A DNA stretch of 45,519 nucleotides from Parashewanella curva (GCF_003675895.1 NZ_ML014784.1:1-45519), one strand, 5' to 3'; shown: positions 1 through 7,847, numbered from the stretch's first letter. The notes: a model not told the origin generated them from the letters alone. Numbers and translations are program-made.

Positions 1-1
1 C

Positions 2-280
2 AGTGAAGTCACCAAATGGGTGAAGTATCAACTGGATAGCCGAGCCCACCCAGAGCAAGCCTATAACCTGTGTTTAGGCGTATTAAACCTTTCTAAAACC
101 TACTCAAACGAACGCCTGAACAACGCTTGTGCTATCGCCAATCAACACAAGCTTTATCGTTACCGACAAATCAGTGACATCCTCAAAAGTAACCAAGACA
201 AGCTGGTGAATAGCAAGCAACAAAGCTTTGATTTACCCCAACACCACGAAAATGTTCGTGGCTCAGATGCCTTCCACTAA
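2..280 (+). CDS. istA: IS21-family transposase IstA, C-terminal fragment
   Basis: This is the last 92 codons of a DDE transposase whose start and catalytic core lie before the window. The frame is open from base 2, so the GTG at 20 is not a real start. The visible part matches the IstA C-terminus: the string HPEQAYNLCLGVLNLSK, then an ERLNNAC helix and RYRQISDIL. This end of IstA is thought to contact DNA or IstB rather than catalyse. The stop at 278-280 is followed after 11 bases by istB, which has its own AAGGAG site, as in a standard istAB operon. The piece is partial only because of the window edge; no damage is visible. Confidence 0.9.
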   Translation, partial: SEVTKWVKYQLDSRAHPEQAYNLCLGVLNLSKTYSNERLNNACAIANQHKLYRYRQISDILKSNQDKLVNSKQQSFDLPQHHENVRGSDAFH

Positions 281-291
281 GGAGAATAATT

Positions 292-1050
292 ATGATGATC
301 GAGCCTTTAATCGCACAGCTGCGGCAGCTGAAATTATCCGGCATGGCACAGGCCTTACTTAGTCAACAAGAGCAATTAGGTCATTACGGTGACTTATCAT
401 TTGAAGAGCGACTGCAATACATCGTTGAAAGTGAATCACTTTATAGAGACAACCGTAAACAACAACGACTGCTACGCAATGCAAAACTCAAGTTAAGTGC
501 AACGGCCTCAGAAATCGACTATCAACATCCAAGAGGGCTGAAACGCAGCCAGATGACGGGCCTTATCCAATGTGAATGGGTAAGCAAAGGACAAAACGCC
601 TTACTAACTGGACCATGTGGCTGTGGGAAAACCTACTTAGCTTGTACGCTGGGGCACAGTGCTTGTCTCAAAGGCTATAGCGTCCGTTATTTCAGGCTAT
701 CACGATTACTGCTAATGCTCTCACAAGCTAAAGCTGACGGAACATACCAAAGGCTGCTAAAAACTTTAGCGTCAACACACTTACTTATCATCGATGACTG
801 GGGGCTAGAGCCGCTTACAGCGGCTAACCGTAGTGACTTAATGGAAATCATGGACGACCGACATGGAACGAACTCAACCATTATGATAAGCCAACTACCG
901 ACTGAGCAATGGCATCAAGCTATCGGAGATAACACACTGGCTGATGCCATTTTAGATCGGTTAATGCATAACGCTCATCGGCTGAAATTAAAGGGGGAAT
1001 CTATGCGAAAAAAAGAGGAAATCTTGACTGATGGTGATCAAATAGACTAA
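292..1050 (+). CDS. istB: IS21-family helper ATPase IstB
   Basis: This 252-aa AAA+ ATPase, related to DnaC, assembles on target DNA and selects the insertion site for IstA. Walker A is GPCGCGKT at residues 107-114 and Walker B is LLIIDD at 164-169, followed by WGLEPL. The length is normal for IstB (about 245-260 aa). There are two tandem ATG codons. The first sits 7 bases after AAGGAG and is preferred. The reading frame is intact, so the element may still be active if the unseen part of istA is intact. The stop is followed by the terminal repeats of the element. Confidence 0.95.
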   Translation: MMIEPLIAQLRQLKLSGMAQALLSQQEQLGHYGDLSFEERLQYIVESESLYRDNRKQQRLLRNAKLKLSATASEIDYQHPRGLKRSQMTGLIQCEWVSKGQNALLTGPCGCGKTYLACTLGHSACLKGYSVRYFRLSRLLLMLSQAKADGTYQRLLKTLASTHLLIIDDWGLEPLTAANRSDLMEIMDDRHGTNSTIMISQLPTEQWHQAIGDNTLADAILDRLMHNAHRLKLKGESMRKKEEILTDGDQID

Positions 1051-1084
1051 AAATGCATAAAGGTTGGTGCTCTGATGTGACGCT

Positions 1085-1131
1085 TGATCACGATGGGCAG
1101 GAATCAGCGATCATATCCGCAGGAATACGCA
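1085..1131 (+). repeat. IS21 right-end terminal repeats
   Basis: Two imperfect direct repeats, TGATCACGATGGGCAGGAAT (1085-1104) and CGATCATATCCGCAGGAAT (1108-1126), sit just after istB. Such multiple terminal repeats are typical transposase-binding sites of IS21-type elements. The element probably ends within a few bases after the second copy. Confidence 0.6.
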
Positions 1132-1303
1132 TTTATTTAATTTAGGAGAACATACACGCTCCCTAGCTTTGTATGTGATTAATATTTTTCATAATTCGAG
1201 TTGCCATGAACATTTAGGTATTACTCAAGTCAAAACAAAATTCGGTAAAAATTGGCATAACTGTTTTCTTGGTTTCCTTTTAAAAAAATAAAGGTTGTAC
1301 GTT

Positions 1304-1381
1304 ATGGCAACTTCAGCTTCAGTAGCAACATCAGTTCTACCCCCAATGGTTCAACACGCCCTATACTACAAAAGTTTTTAG
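1304..1381 (+). CDS. 25-codon ORF, possible N-terminal remnant of a lost gene
   Basis: This short ORF begins MATSASVATSVLPPMVQ and stops at 1379-1381. Its leader resembles that of the 428-aa gene at 5272: both have an A-rich run, AAAGGT 8-10 bases before the ATG, and a Ser/Thr/Ala-rich start (MATS...). It overlaps, antisense, the last codons of the broken FAA-hydrolase gene. The likeliest explanation is the surviving start of a paralogous gene cut by a rearrangement. It may not be translated to any purpose. The 170 bases between the IS21 end and this ORF contain nothing else I can name. Confidence 0.25.
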   Translation: MATSASVATSVLPPMVQHALYYKSF

Positions 1382-1977
1382 CCTCATAAAATCTTGTATT
1401 TCAATTTGTAATTTGTCACTAGGGTTCAACACTCCCACTCCAGCAGGAGTTCCTGTCAGCACGATATCATTAGGTTCGAGAGTAAATGCTGGCTGATGTA
1501 ACTGAGTAAATTAGGGATATCAACCAGCATATCTTTGGATTGTCCATGCTGCTTAAGTTGCCCATTGATAAATAATTTATATTCTAAAGAGCTAAGATCG
1601 TGATTTGCGAAAGGAATGAAACCAGTGATAGGGCAGCTGTTATCAAAGGCTTTGGCTATTTCCCATGGGTGCCCTTTCGATTTAAGCTCTGCTTGTAAGT
1701 CTCGATACGTTAAATCTAACCCCGCACCAATTCCAGATATCGCTTGTTCAGCTTGTTTCGGAGTCGCTTTCGTTAACGTTTGTCCAATCAAAATAGCCAG
1801 CTCTGCTTCATAATGAACAGGGTAAGGTGCTTGGCTAACATTAATCGCTTGGTTGAAATCACATAATGCTGTTGATGGTTTTATAAAGAGTAAAGGTTCT
1901 GTAGGAATAGGGTTGTTTAATTCTTTAGCGTGTTCAGCATAGTTGCGGCCAACACAAACAATTTTTGATGTCATCAT
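1361..1977 (-). pseudogene. Fumarylacetoacetate hydrolase family protein, frameshifted
   Basis: The gene would encode a roughly 205-aa protein of the FAA-hydrolase (FAHD/YcgM-like) family, metal-dependent hydrolases or decarboxylases of acylpyruvates and related keto acids. Family features are the start IVCVGRNYAEHAKEL, the metal-ligand region HYEAELAILIG, the GAGLDLTYRDLQ loop and KAFDNSCPITGF. The first frame ends early after YISQH, at a TGA near 1459-1461. The expected C-terminus (TLEPNDIVLTGTPAGVG... to TAG at 1361-1363) continues in another frame from about 1485. One missing base in the TAAA stretch near 1483-1486 accounts for this. It is either a true inactivating deletion or a sequencing error. 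No other mutation is visible, which suggests recent loss. No strong ribosome-binding site is seen upstream. Confidence 0.85.
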
Positions 1978-2160
1978 ATTTTCTGTTTATTAATTTATTT
2001 TTAATCAAAGAGTTGTCTCATTTGATTTGTTGTCTAATCAGTCAGAGACTGAAATTACCATAATGCAGGTGCTTTTAGTATTTTTGTATGAACTTTGTTT
2101 ATGCACAATACTTTAAATTAGAACGAGCTGATCTTTTGTGTTTGTTTTTGCAGCCAATAC

Positions 2161-2284
2161 TTCGGACAGTTTTTGATTGGTCGTGCCTCAATATTTAGTA
2201 AGTCATTGAATTTTAATGAATCTGTGTTTTCAGATTCAATTTATAAAATTATGTAAATTCAATTACTTATAAAAAGTGTCCGAA
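2161..2284. repeat. Nested palindromic MITE-like element
   Basis: Outer inverted repeats TTCGGACAGTTTTT (2161-2174) and AAAAAGTGTCCGAA (2271-2284) match at 13 of 14 positions. Inside are a second inverted pair, TTGAATTT (2206-2213) with AAATTCAA (2255-2262), and a central hairpin, TGAATCTG (2217-2224) with CAGATTCA (2231-2238). The element is 124 bp, AT-rich and has no ORF. This fits a non-autonomous transposable element or a structured repeat. No target-site duplication is evident. It fills most of the 356-base gap 1978-2333, otherwise featureless, and ends 49 bases before the next ATG. Confidence 0.55.
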
Positions 2285-2296
2285 CCATTGTGCAGC

Positions 2297-2302
2297 TATA
2301 AT
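2297..2302 (+). promoter_or_regulatory. Candidate -10 box for the gene at 2334
   Basis: A perfect TATAAT lies 31 bases upstream of the ATG at 2334. No convincing -35 hexamer is found at the right distance; that position falls within the right inverted repeat of the MITE-like element. If this is the promoter, the element supplies or disrupts its upstream half. Confidence 0.35.
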
Positions 2303-2333
2303 TGCAAAAAAGTTAATTGAGTTCGGAGCGTTA

Positions 2334-3359
2334 ATGACCTTACCTAAGCTGTCAAAGCAAGTTGTTCAATATGAAGTGGCCCGCCATGTATGGGAAGGAA
2401 AAGATTTATCTTCAATCACTTTATCTAATGGAAAAACATACAGTGTTGGTTTTGGTGAGGATGGTGTTTTGTCTGCATCGAGAAAGTCTGAATACTCGGG
2501 CGTGAAAGATGCCGTTAAATCGCTTTTTATGTATTGCCTTAAGCTTGTTGGTATTGATCGTAGAACGTCTGACTACATTGTTCAAAGTATGTATGAAGAG
2601 CATATCCATCCGTCTAATTTATATGATGACGATGATTGTACTATTCCGAATGGAGCTCCTTTTTTAACAAACGTTTGTGAATGGAAGTCAAAATCAACAT
2701 TCCAAGAGCAACGGGTTATTAATCAGTCATTTAATGTTCCAGAAGCTGATAATGACATTAAGTTCACTAGAGCTTACGGTTTTAGTAGAAAAACCTGCCC
2801 TATTTTAAATAAACGCTTAAATCATAAAAATGCCATTGTGTTGATCGTAAATGGGAAACCGATAACAGTCTCAAGAGAAGGGTTAAGGGTTTACTTTTTA
2901 TATGATTTCCCTGATGTAAACTTGGGAGTTAACCCTAGTGAAATTAATCCAAAAGATATTGTGCCTTTAACAAAAGAAAACTTAACTTGGCGCAGTTTCA
3001 AGGATTGGCTATACCAAGATGTTGAATTAGAGGAAGCAAAAGAGGCATTACCCTTAGAAAAAGAGGGGGTGCCTCTAGAAGATGAAGAACCAAGTTTTGT
3101 AAAAGAGGTTCTTGTAAATGAAAACGAAGCCAAACCCCGTTCAGTTGGCAAAAAGAATAAGTCGGAGAGAAGTAATAAAGGGCTCCCAGATATAAACCTA
3201 GGTAACCTAGCTTTATATCTGGGAGCCTTATTTGCACCTTATCTCGAATCCATTAAGCCGTTTGTTTCTGTTCAATGTATTTATCAACTAAGCGTTCCAA
3301 AATCGATAATGGAACCGCACCATTTTTCAGCACCACATCATGGAATTCTGCAAGATTAA
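2334..3359 (+). CDS. Hypothetical protein (341 codons, doubtful C-terminus)
   Basis: I do not recognise the product. It has no signal peptide or membrane segment and is probably cytoplasmic. Residues 1-225 look like a folded domain. Residues 230-285 are strongly charged (EEAKEALPLEKEG, GKKNKSERSNKG) and look disordered. CGGAGCG precedes the ATG and a TATAAT lies upstream, so transcription is plausible. The last 60 codons are suspect: residues 283-298 are encoded by a perfect hairpin (3181-3227), and the final 35 codons are antisense to the end of the DUF885 gene. TAATAA occurs in a neighbouring frame at 3173-3178, just before the hairpin. The ancestral stop was probably there, and a frameshift may have extended the ORF through its own terminator. 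Confidence 0.6.
   Translation: MTLPKLSKQVVQYEVARHVWEGKDLSSITLSNGKTYSVGFGEDGVLSASRKSEYSGVKDAVKSLFMYCLKLVGIDRRTSDYIVQSMYEEHIHPSNLYDDDDCTIPNGAPFLTNVCEWKSKSTFQEQRVINQSFNVPEADNDIKFTRAYGFSRKTCPILNKRLNHKNAIVLIVNGKPITVSREGLRVYFLYDFPDVNLGVNPSEINPKDIVPLTKENLTWRSFKDWLYQDVELEEAKEALPLEKEGVPLEDEEPSFVKEVLVNENEAKPRSVGKKNKSERSNKGLPDINLGNLALYLGALFAPYLESIKPFVSVQCIYQLSVPKSIMEPHHFSAPHHGILQD
3181..3227. terminator. Long perfect hairpin, likely bidirectional terminator
   Basis: GGCTCCCAGATATAAA (3181-3196) pairs without mismatch with TTTATATCTGGGAGCC (3212-3227). A C-C mismatch and a further 5-bp stem (CTAGG/CCTAG) with a 3-base loop follow, giving about 21 paired bases. It sits between two convergent genes, so it could stop transcription from both sides. 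It lacks a clean T-run; only TTATTT follows on the plus strand and CTTTATTACTT on the minus strand. Confidence 0.65.
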
Positions 3360-5079
3360 ACTTATCGCCTAACTGGTTTTTAGCTTTTTCTCTTAGCTCC
3401 AAAATCTTCATCATACCGATTTTGTACGATGTTGCTTGACCGGGCATTACGATATAACGTTCGATTTCAGACACTACATCACTTTGTGCCATACCTGTAT
3501 TGGCTTTCATATAATCAATAGCCTGTTCACGAGTCCAACGCTTATGGTGAAGACCTGTATCAACAACTAGACGGACAGCCCTGAATAATTCAGCTTGTAA
3601 ACGGCCGATATTATCTTGAGGGTGTTTTTGGAACCCTAACTCCCAAGCGAGTTGCTCAGCGTACAATGCCCAGCCCTCAGTATAAGCAGTAAAGCCACCC
3701 ATTTTACGCAAGAAAGGTAATCCTTCTAGCTCCATGCCGATGGCAATTTGGAAGTGATGACCAGGAATACCTTCGTGGTAGGCGAGGGTCCGCATGCTGT
3801 ATGTCGGTGTAGCTTTGATGTCATACAAATTAGCAAAGAATCGACCCGGGCGAGTGCCATCTAAAGATGGTTGCTGATAATAAGCACCAGGTGAAGTTTT
3901 TTCTTTAAACTCTGGAATTCGTACTACTTCCATTCCTGCTTTAGGGCGAATATTGAATGCGTCGTCAAGGCCAGCATCTATTTCATCAAGAATGGTTTGA
4001 TAGTCCGCTAAAATCTGCTGACGACCATCATCATTATCTTGGTAGTAATATTGTTCATCAGCGGCTAGATCTTCGATTGTTTGTGAAAAGCCATTATCAG
4101 TATTGATATTCAGCTTTGTCAGCTCAGCTAAAATTTCTGATTGGATTCTGTCTACTTCGGTAAGACCTAAGTTGTGGATATATTCAGGGCTATAATCGGT
4201 GGTAGTGAAGAAAGCTAGAGCTTGTTTATAAGCTTGGTTGCCACCGGGAAGTCGCCAAAAACCAGCATCAGTAGTCGCTTCTGGCTTCAGCTTAGTAAAG
4301 TAGTTGATCAAAGCTTGATAAGCAGGATAAACGTTAGTTTCAATAGCTTTATTAGCTTCAGCTAAAACTCTTTGTTTTTCGGTAGGATCTAGGTTATCTA
4401 TTTTATCTAGCTTATCTTTGAGCGATGAAAATAAAATATTTTCTTCAATTGGTGTCGCTACAAAACCATTCATTTCGTCTATTACGCGCTCAATAACAAA
4501 CTTCGGAGGAATGATTTGCTTTTGCTCTCTAATTTTCAGTCCTTCGAGGTTCTGAGAAAATTTAACAGGGACTTTATTTAATCGAGAAATGTAGTTATCT
4601 GCATCTTCGATGCTAGTTACTTGATGTTGAGCTTCCATAAAGCTTGGAAAATTATTTTGTAAACCAAACAGCTGATTTACAGGGTAGTTATGATGACGGT
4701 ATTCATAAGAAGAATCTAAAAAGTCCAAGAGATATAACGTGATTTCTTTAGATAGCTGATCATTCTCATTAAGATCTGCATCATCATACTGTTCTACAAG
4801 GACTCTGATTTGCTTGGCTTTATTGAACATCCTTTCTAATACTTGAGGGCGGTCATCATCTAATTCAGCATTATGGCCTTTGATGCCTACAGACTCTAAG
4901 AAGCCTAATGAAGTTAATGTTTCTGGGCTTTCGAAAGCAATTTTTACCATTTCTCTATCGAGTAATGAGCTCAGTCTAACCGGTTTGTCTGCATACCATT
5001 CGTGGGCAGCAAAACTGCCACCTAAGCCGATAGCAACAGCCAAACTTATCCCAGTCCATTTAAATATCTTTTTAACCAT
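3253..5079 (-). CDS. DUF885-family metallopeptidase, exported
   Basis: This 608-aa protein belongs to the DUF885 family of zincin-like putative carboxypeptidases or oligopeptidases. The zinc motif HEGIPGHH starts at His435 with Glu436, and YTEGWALYAEQL about 25 residues later probably supplies the third ligand. Residues 7-25 (WTGISLAVAIGLGGSFAAH) form a signal peptide or signal anchor with no lipobox, so the enzyme should act in the periplasm or on the inner membrane. AAGGAG lies 6 bases before the ATG. The length is typical for the family (about 580-620 aa). It stands as a single gene: the convergent neighbour overlaps its 3' end by 107 bases, and a strong hairpin lies just beyond its stop. 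The substrate cannot be told from sequence. Confidence 0.9.
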   Translation of the reverse strand: MVKKIFKWTGISLAVAIGLGGSFAAHEWYADKPVRLSSLLDREMVKIAFESPETLTSLGFLESVGIKGHNAELDDDRPQVLERMFNKAKQIRVLVEQYDDADLNENDQLSKEITLYLLDFLDSSYEYRHHNYPVNQLFGLQNNFPSFMEAQHQVTSIEDADNYISRLNKVPVKFSQNLEGLKIREQKQIIPPKFVIERVIDEMNGFVATPIEENILFSSLKDKLDKIDNLDPTEKQRVLAEANKAIETNVYPAYQALINYFTKLKPEATTDAGFWRLPGGNQAYKQALAFFTTTDYSPEYIHNLGLTEVDRIQSEILAELTKLNINTDNGFSQTIEDLAADEQYYYQDNDDGRQQILADYQTILDEIDAGLDDAFNIRPKAGMEVVRIPEFKEKTSPGAYYQQPSLDGTRPGRFFANLYDIKATPTYSMRTLAYHEGIPGHHFQIAIGMELEGLPFLRKMGGFTAYTEGWALYAEQLAWELGFQKHPQDNIGRLQAELFRAVRLVVDTGLHHKRWTREQAIDYMKANTGMAQSDVVSEIERYIVMPGQATSYKIGMMKILELREKAKNQLGDKFNLAEFHDVVLKNGAVPLSILERLVDKYIEQKQTA

Positions 5080-5271
5080 TAGGGTTCTCCTTATTTTGTT
5101 AACACAAGGTTAACATTGTCGTTTTTAGGAGAACAATGGTGAAAATGTAACAGTGTTTTAGGTTATGGCATTCATAGATTGAAGCTGAATAGAACCCATA
5201 AAGATTGATGAATGTTTTGCAAGAGCAACATTTTTTCATTATGAATCATAAAAAACGTTAAAGGTCTCGAT

Positions 5272-6558
5272 ATGGCTACATCTCTTTCAGCAGTAACTGG
5301 TAGCACCTCTTCACCTTCGGACTCAGCAGCATCAAATCCAGAAGAAAAAACTGTAACTGTTTTAATCAATTCAGATAGTGAAAAGACTTATTACTTAAAA
5401 GGCGTTAACCCAATCAACCCTGTCCACGCTGCAGCCTCGATGGCTCTGATCGAGTTTTTTATTACTCATGGGAAGATTCCTGATATGCATACGCTTAAAA
5501 AAGGCCGTACTAGTGTGACAGTTGATGGTCATAAAATTAATTGTATCGTCGAGACTTTCGATGCAGAAATGGGTACTCACCGCGAAATGGTTACATTTTT
5601 TGAAGGGAGTGACATGACTAAGCCGGTAACTTTGAATTGTCTTTGTTCTGCAACTGCTGAAGGGATGGGACACTTATTATTACATAATCAATCATTAGTA
5701 AAGTTGAAGACAAGCTCTCTAGTTCCAACTAGTTTTATGTATGAGCAATATGAGCCTAAAAAGGAAACAGAAAGTGGTCATCCTGTAACAGGTCTCTCAA
5801 AACGTTTTATATTGACCAAAGGGATGGAAGATAATTTGTTTGAAACGATTTTATTACAAAATGACCTATCTACGCCTTCTAGTCAGGATGAAAAAAATCT
5901 ATGTGAAGCCCTAATAAGTAGGTTAGACACTAAAACGACTATTAAACTCATAATGCAGTTTGCTGATGGTCTACAAAAGTTATTGCAAGCTGGCTATGAC
6001 CTGTCAATGATTTCCATTTCAGATCTTAGTATTGACCAAATTTCAGCAACGGCCTATTTAAAGGAGTGGCAAAAGTTAATGCCTGTTGCAACATCCTCAG
6101 AGAGTGAAGCATCAGTAGCTGTAGAGCCTTTTTATAGTGTTGAATGTGAAAAAAATTTACTTCTATTATTAATGAATATCATCGTTTGTTTTTCAGGAAA
6201 ATGTGCTAAAAGATTGAAGTCTGATATTAAAAAAATGTCTTCCTCAGAGAGCCATAAGCCTATTTCTGAAAGTAAACTAAAAGCAGCTGTTAAGTCTTAT
6301 CTAAAAGGCTTGTATTATGACTGGAAAAAAACAACTGAAACCAGTTCTCAGACAGTCTTGGATGATATTACTGTTATTTCCCCTTGTTTTACGCCCATTG
6401 AAAATATGCTTATTCTAGTTTTATATATGGCGCCAAATAAAAAAAGAGCTCAGCCAAGCCTATCTACTGTTGTAAGACATTTAGAGCGAATAAAAGAACA
6501 ATGGCAATCTCAATCGAGATTAAGCTTAAATGAATGCACCCAGGATTCGGGATTATGA
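5272..6558 (+). CDS. Hypothetical protein, 428 aa
   Basis: I do not recognise this protein. It starts with a Ser/Thr/Ala-rich, probably unstructured stretch (MATSLSAVTGSTSS, to about residue 25). A domain follows with VTVLINSDSEKTYYLKG and a hydrophobic helix around 50-65. A mostly helical C-terminal half contains one strongly hydrophobic segment, NLLLLLMNIIVCFSG (about 296-310), which could be a membrane helix or a buried core helix. There is no classical signal peptide. AAAGG lies 8 bases before the ATG. The Ser/Thr-rich leader without a Sec signal is compatible with a substrate of a specialised secretion system, but that is only a guess. A 25-codon ORF at 1304 has a similar leader. Hairpins follow the stop. 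Confidence 0.7.
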   Translation: MATSLSAVTGSTSSPSDSAASNPEEKTVTVLINSDSEKTYYLKGVNPINPVHAAASMALIEFFITHGKIPDMHTLKKGRTSVTVDGHKINCIVETFDAEMGTHREMVTFFEGSDMTKPVTLNCLCSATAEGMGHLLLHNQSLVKLKTSSLVPTSFMYEQYEPKKETESGHPVTGLSKRFILTKGMEDNLFETILLQNDLSTPSSQDEKNLCEALISRLDTKTTIKLIMQFADGLQKLLQAGYDLSMISISDLSIDQISATAYLKEWQKLMPVATSSESEASVAVEPFYSVECEKNLLLLLMNIIVCFSGKCAKRLKSDIKKMSSSESHKPISESKLKAAVKSYLKGLYYDWKKTTETSSQTVLDDITVISPCFTPIENMLILVLYMAPNKKRAQPSLSTVVRHLERIKEQWQSQSRLSLNECTQDSGL

Positions 6559-6776
6559 AGAATACATGGAGAATGTATCAGTATTTGATGGGAAACTTCT
6601 TCGAAGTTTATAAAGTCGTGGCATTACACGCCTTAATGCTAAGAGCACTTTATGATACTGCGTATCATGCAGCTAAAGTCATGGGCTGTCTGCCCACACC
6701 CGACCAAGAAAGGGGTCAACAGCAACCCCTCTCTTGGATCTCTCCATGCCGCCCCGATGAAGCTAAGCGTTTCTAA
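6534..6776 (+). CDS. Possible small protein, 80 aa
   Basis: The ORF overlaps the end of the 428-aa gene by 25 bases in another frame and starts at a TGAATG junction, which would allow translational coupling. It encodes a helical, partly hydrophobic stretch (FFEVYKVVALHALMLRALYD). The second half is encoded by hairpin-forming DNA (6683-6737), which argues against a conserved protein. I see no family match. It may be a chance ORF. Confidence 0.2.
   Translation: MHPGFGIMKNTWRMYQYLMGNFFEVYKVVALHALMLRALYDTAYHAAKVMGCLPTPDQERGQQQPLSWISPCRPDEAKRF
6683..6737. repeat. Two adjacent hairpins after the 428-aa gene
   Basis: GGGCTGTCTGCCC (6683-6695) forms a small hairpin. CCAAGAAAGGGGT (6704-6716) pairs with ACCCCTCTCTTGG (6725-6737), with one mismatch in 13. 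Neither has a T-run after it. They could end or stabilise the upstream transcript, and they sit directly before the cloverleaf repeat at 6775. Confidence 0.5.
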
Positions 6777-6880
6777 TGAGATTGAAAAAATGTCTAACGG
6801 CTCTGATGGTACATCCATGTACCTCAGAGCCTAGCCTGACGTCCCTGTCAGGCTTACGCCATTTTAAATTCAATCTCATT
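6775..6880. repeat. Cloverleaf-shaped palindromic repeat, copy 1
   Basis: An outer stem, AATGAGATTGAA (6775-6786) with TTCAATCTCATT (6869-6880), encloses two strong hairpins. The first (6799-6831) joins GGCTCTGA to TCAGAGCC through GGTACATCCATGTACC. The second (6833-6854) pairs AGCCTGAC with GTCAGGCT around a CCCT-type loop. The same plan, an outer stem with two hairpins whose tips read RTCC, recurs at 9589 and 9735 with different stem sequences. Stretch 6559-7049 holds this element, the two hairpins before it and otherwise nothing I can identify. Confidence 0.65.
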
Positions 6881-7049
6881 TGAAACAGCTTCGAGGGGGT
6901 ATTGAAATCTGCAACGGCGTTAATTCAAATTAAGGGTGTTTAATTTGTTACCTTATATCTATGAATGTTGATAACATCCAGTTTGGAGCTTTGTTAATTA
7001 AATGGTAGTGAAGTTCATTCAGTATCGGTTTATTTTTAAGGATAGAATA

Positions 7050-7733
7050 GTGACAAATAAATTTAAAAATAAAAGCTTTAAACCAACAGTATTACAAAAT
7101 CATTTGACTTACCCTGTTTCTGCAGATTCAATAAAAAATCGTATTTCTGTGCTTAAAGCAGTGTTTAATGAAGTTGAAGAAACACAAGTCAAGTATAGAG
7201 ATTTACTTGTTAAACTAGATAAAAATCAGCAAAAACTAACACTGCATGATGACAGCGATGAGCACTATAATTACTGCTATCAAGATGAACTAATTGATCT
7301 TGAGTTTAATTTTTATCGTGTAAATAGGATATCATCAATTTTAAATATGTATGCATTTTTGGAACATACTTTAAATCGCATTTGTCATCAAAAACAGTTG
7401 AAATACAGTTTGCCAATATCAGTATATGATCTAAGTGGAAGCGGTATTGAAAGGGCTAAACTATATCTAAATAAATTTAATTTAGTTAATTTTGCAAGCA
7501 ATATATGTCAAAGTGCTTGGTGTAATTTGACTAATCTTAATAAGCTGAGGAACGCATTAGTACACGGAGAAGGTGATCTTGATTATACAAAAAAACTAAA
7601 AAAGGAACAGATTATAAATATCAAGGGGCTTGATCTTCATGGCTCGACAATTTTGATATCTAACGAATACGTTATTGATGCGCTAGATAATATAGAAAAA
7701 TTTCTAACTTTTGTGTGTGAAGACAGTAAATAA
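7050..7733 (+). CDS. HEPN-domain protein, putative RNase
   Basis: This small, basic, helical protein of 228 aa carries the HEPN signature RNALVHG (Arg167 and His172 from the start chosen here), the RNxxxH motif that forms the active site of HEPN ribonucleases. A helix with YAFLEHTLNRIC lies about 50 residues before it and would supply the rest of the four-helix core. HEPN proteins occur in toxin-antitoxin, abortive-infection and CRISPR effector systems. I chose GTG 7050 because AAGGAT precedes it by 5 bases; the upstream in-frame ATG at 7002 lacks such a site. No nucleotidyltransferase (MNT) or other antitoxin gene is adjacent. The gene converges on pfaD. Its base composition is very AT-rich compared with the pfa genes, suggesting acquisition. 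Confidence 0.7.
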   Translation: MTNKFKNKSFKPTVLQNHLTYPVSADSIKNRISVLKAVFNEVEETQVKYRDLLVKLDKNQQKLTLHDDSDEHYNYCYQDELIDLEFNFYRVNRISSILNMYAFLEHTLNRICHQKQLKYSLPISVYDLSGSGIERAKLYLNKFNLVNFASNICQSAWCNLTNLNKLRNALVHGEGDLDYTKKLKKEQIINIKGLDLHGSTILISNEYVIDALDNIEKFLTFVCEDSK

Positions 7734-7825
7734 TAAAATAATAGTAAAGTCGGATAAAATATTTATTTTATTAATTTAAATTTGAAAGTATTAGCTTTGA
7801 TTGTGAGGTGTGGAGAGATCAAGGG

Positions 7826-7842
7826 GGTGGGCAGAGTGCCCA
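7826..7842. terminator. Hairpin between the HEPN gene and pfaD
   Basis: GTGGGCA (7826-7832) pairs with TGCCCAC (7836-7842) around a 3-base loop, directly after the pfaD stop. No T-run follows on either side, so it may serve as an mRNA 3'-end stabiliser rather than an intrinsic terminator. Confidence 0.4.
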
Positions 7843-7847
7843 CGACC

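Larger units (their letters stand above)
1..1131 (+). mobile_element. IS21-family insertion sequence, right part
   Basis: The window opens inside an IS21-type element: the end of istA, the whole of istB, and a right end with two imperfect terminal repeats at 1085-1104 and 1108-1126. IS21 elements typically carry multiple terminal repeats next to their ends. I place the outer end near 1131, after the second repeat (...AATACGCA). The left end lies outside the window, so neither the inverted-repeat match nor the target duplication can be verified. Confidence 0.85.

Noticed and set aside
5090-5120. Two GTTAAC sites upstream of the DUF885 gene as an operator
   Set aside because: GTTAAC is a short palindrome, expected by chance in AT-rich DNA; no regulator is nearby to support it.
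6652-6834. 60-codon plus-strand ORF
   Set aside because: It is encoded across the hairpins and cloverleaf stem, has no ribosome-binding site and overlaps another doubtful ORF.
7002-7049. ATG 7002 as start of the HEPN gene
   Set aside because: It has no ribosome-binding site; AAGGAT stands 5 bases before GTG 7050 in the same frame.
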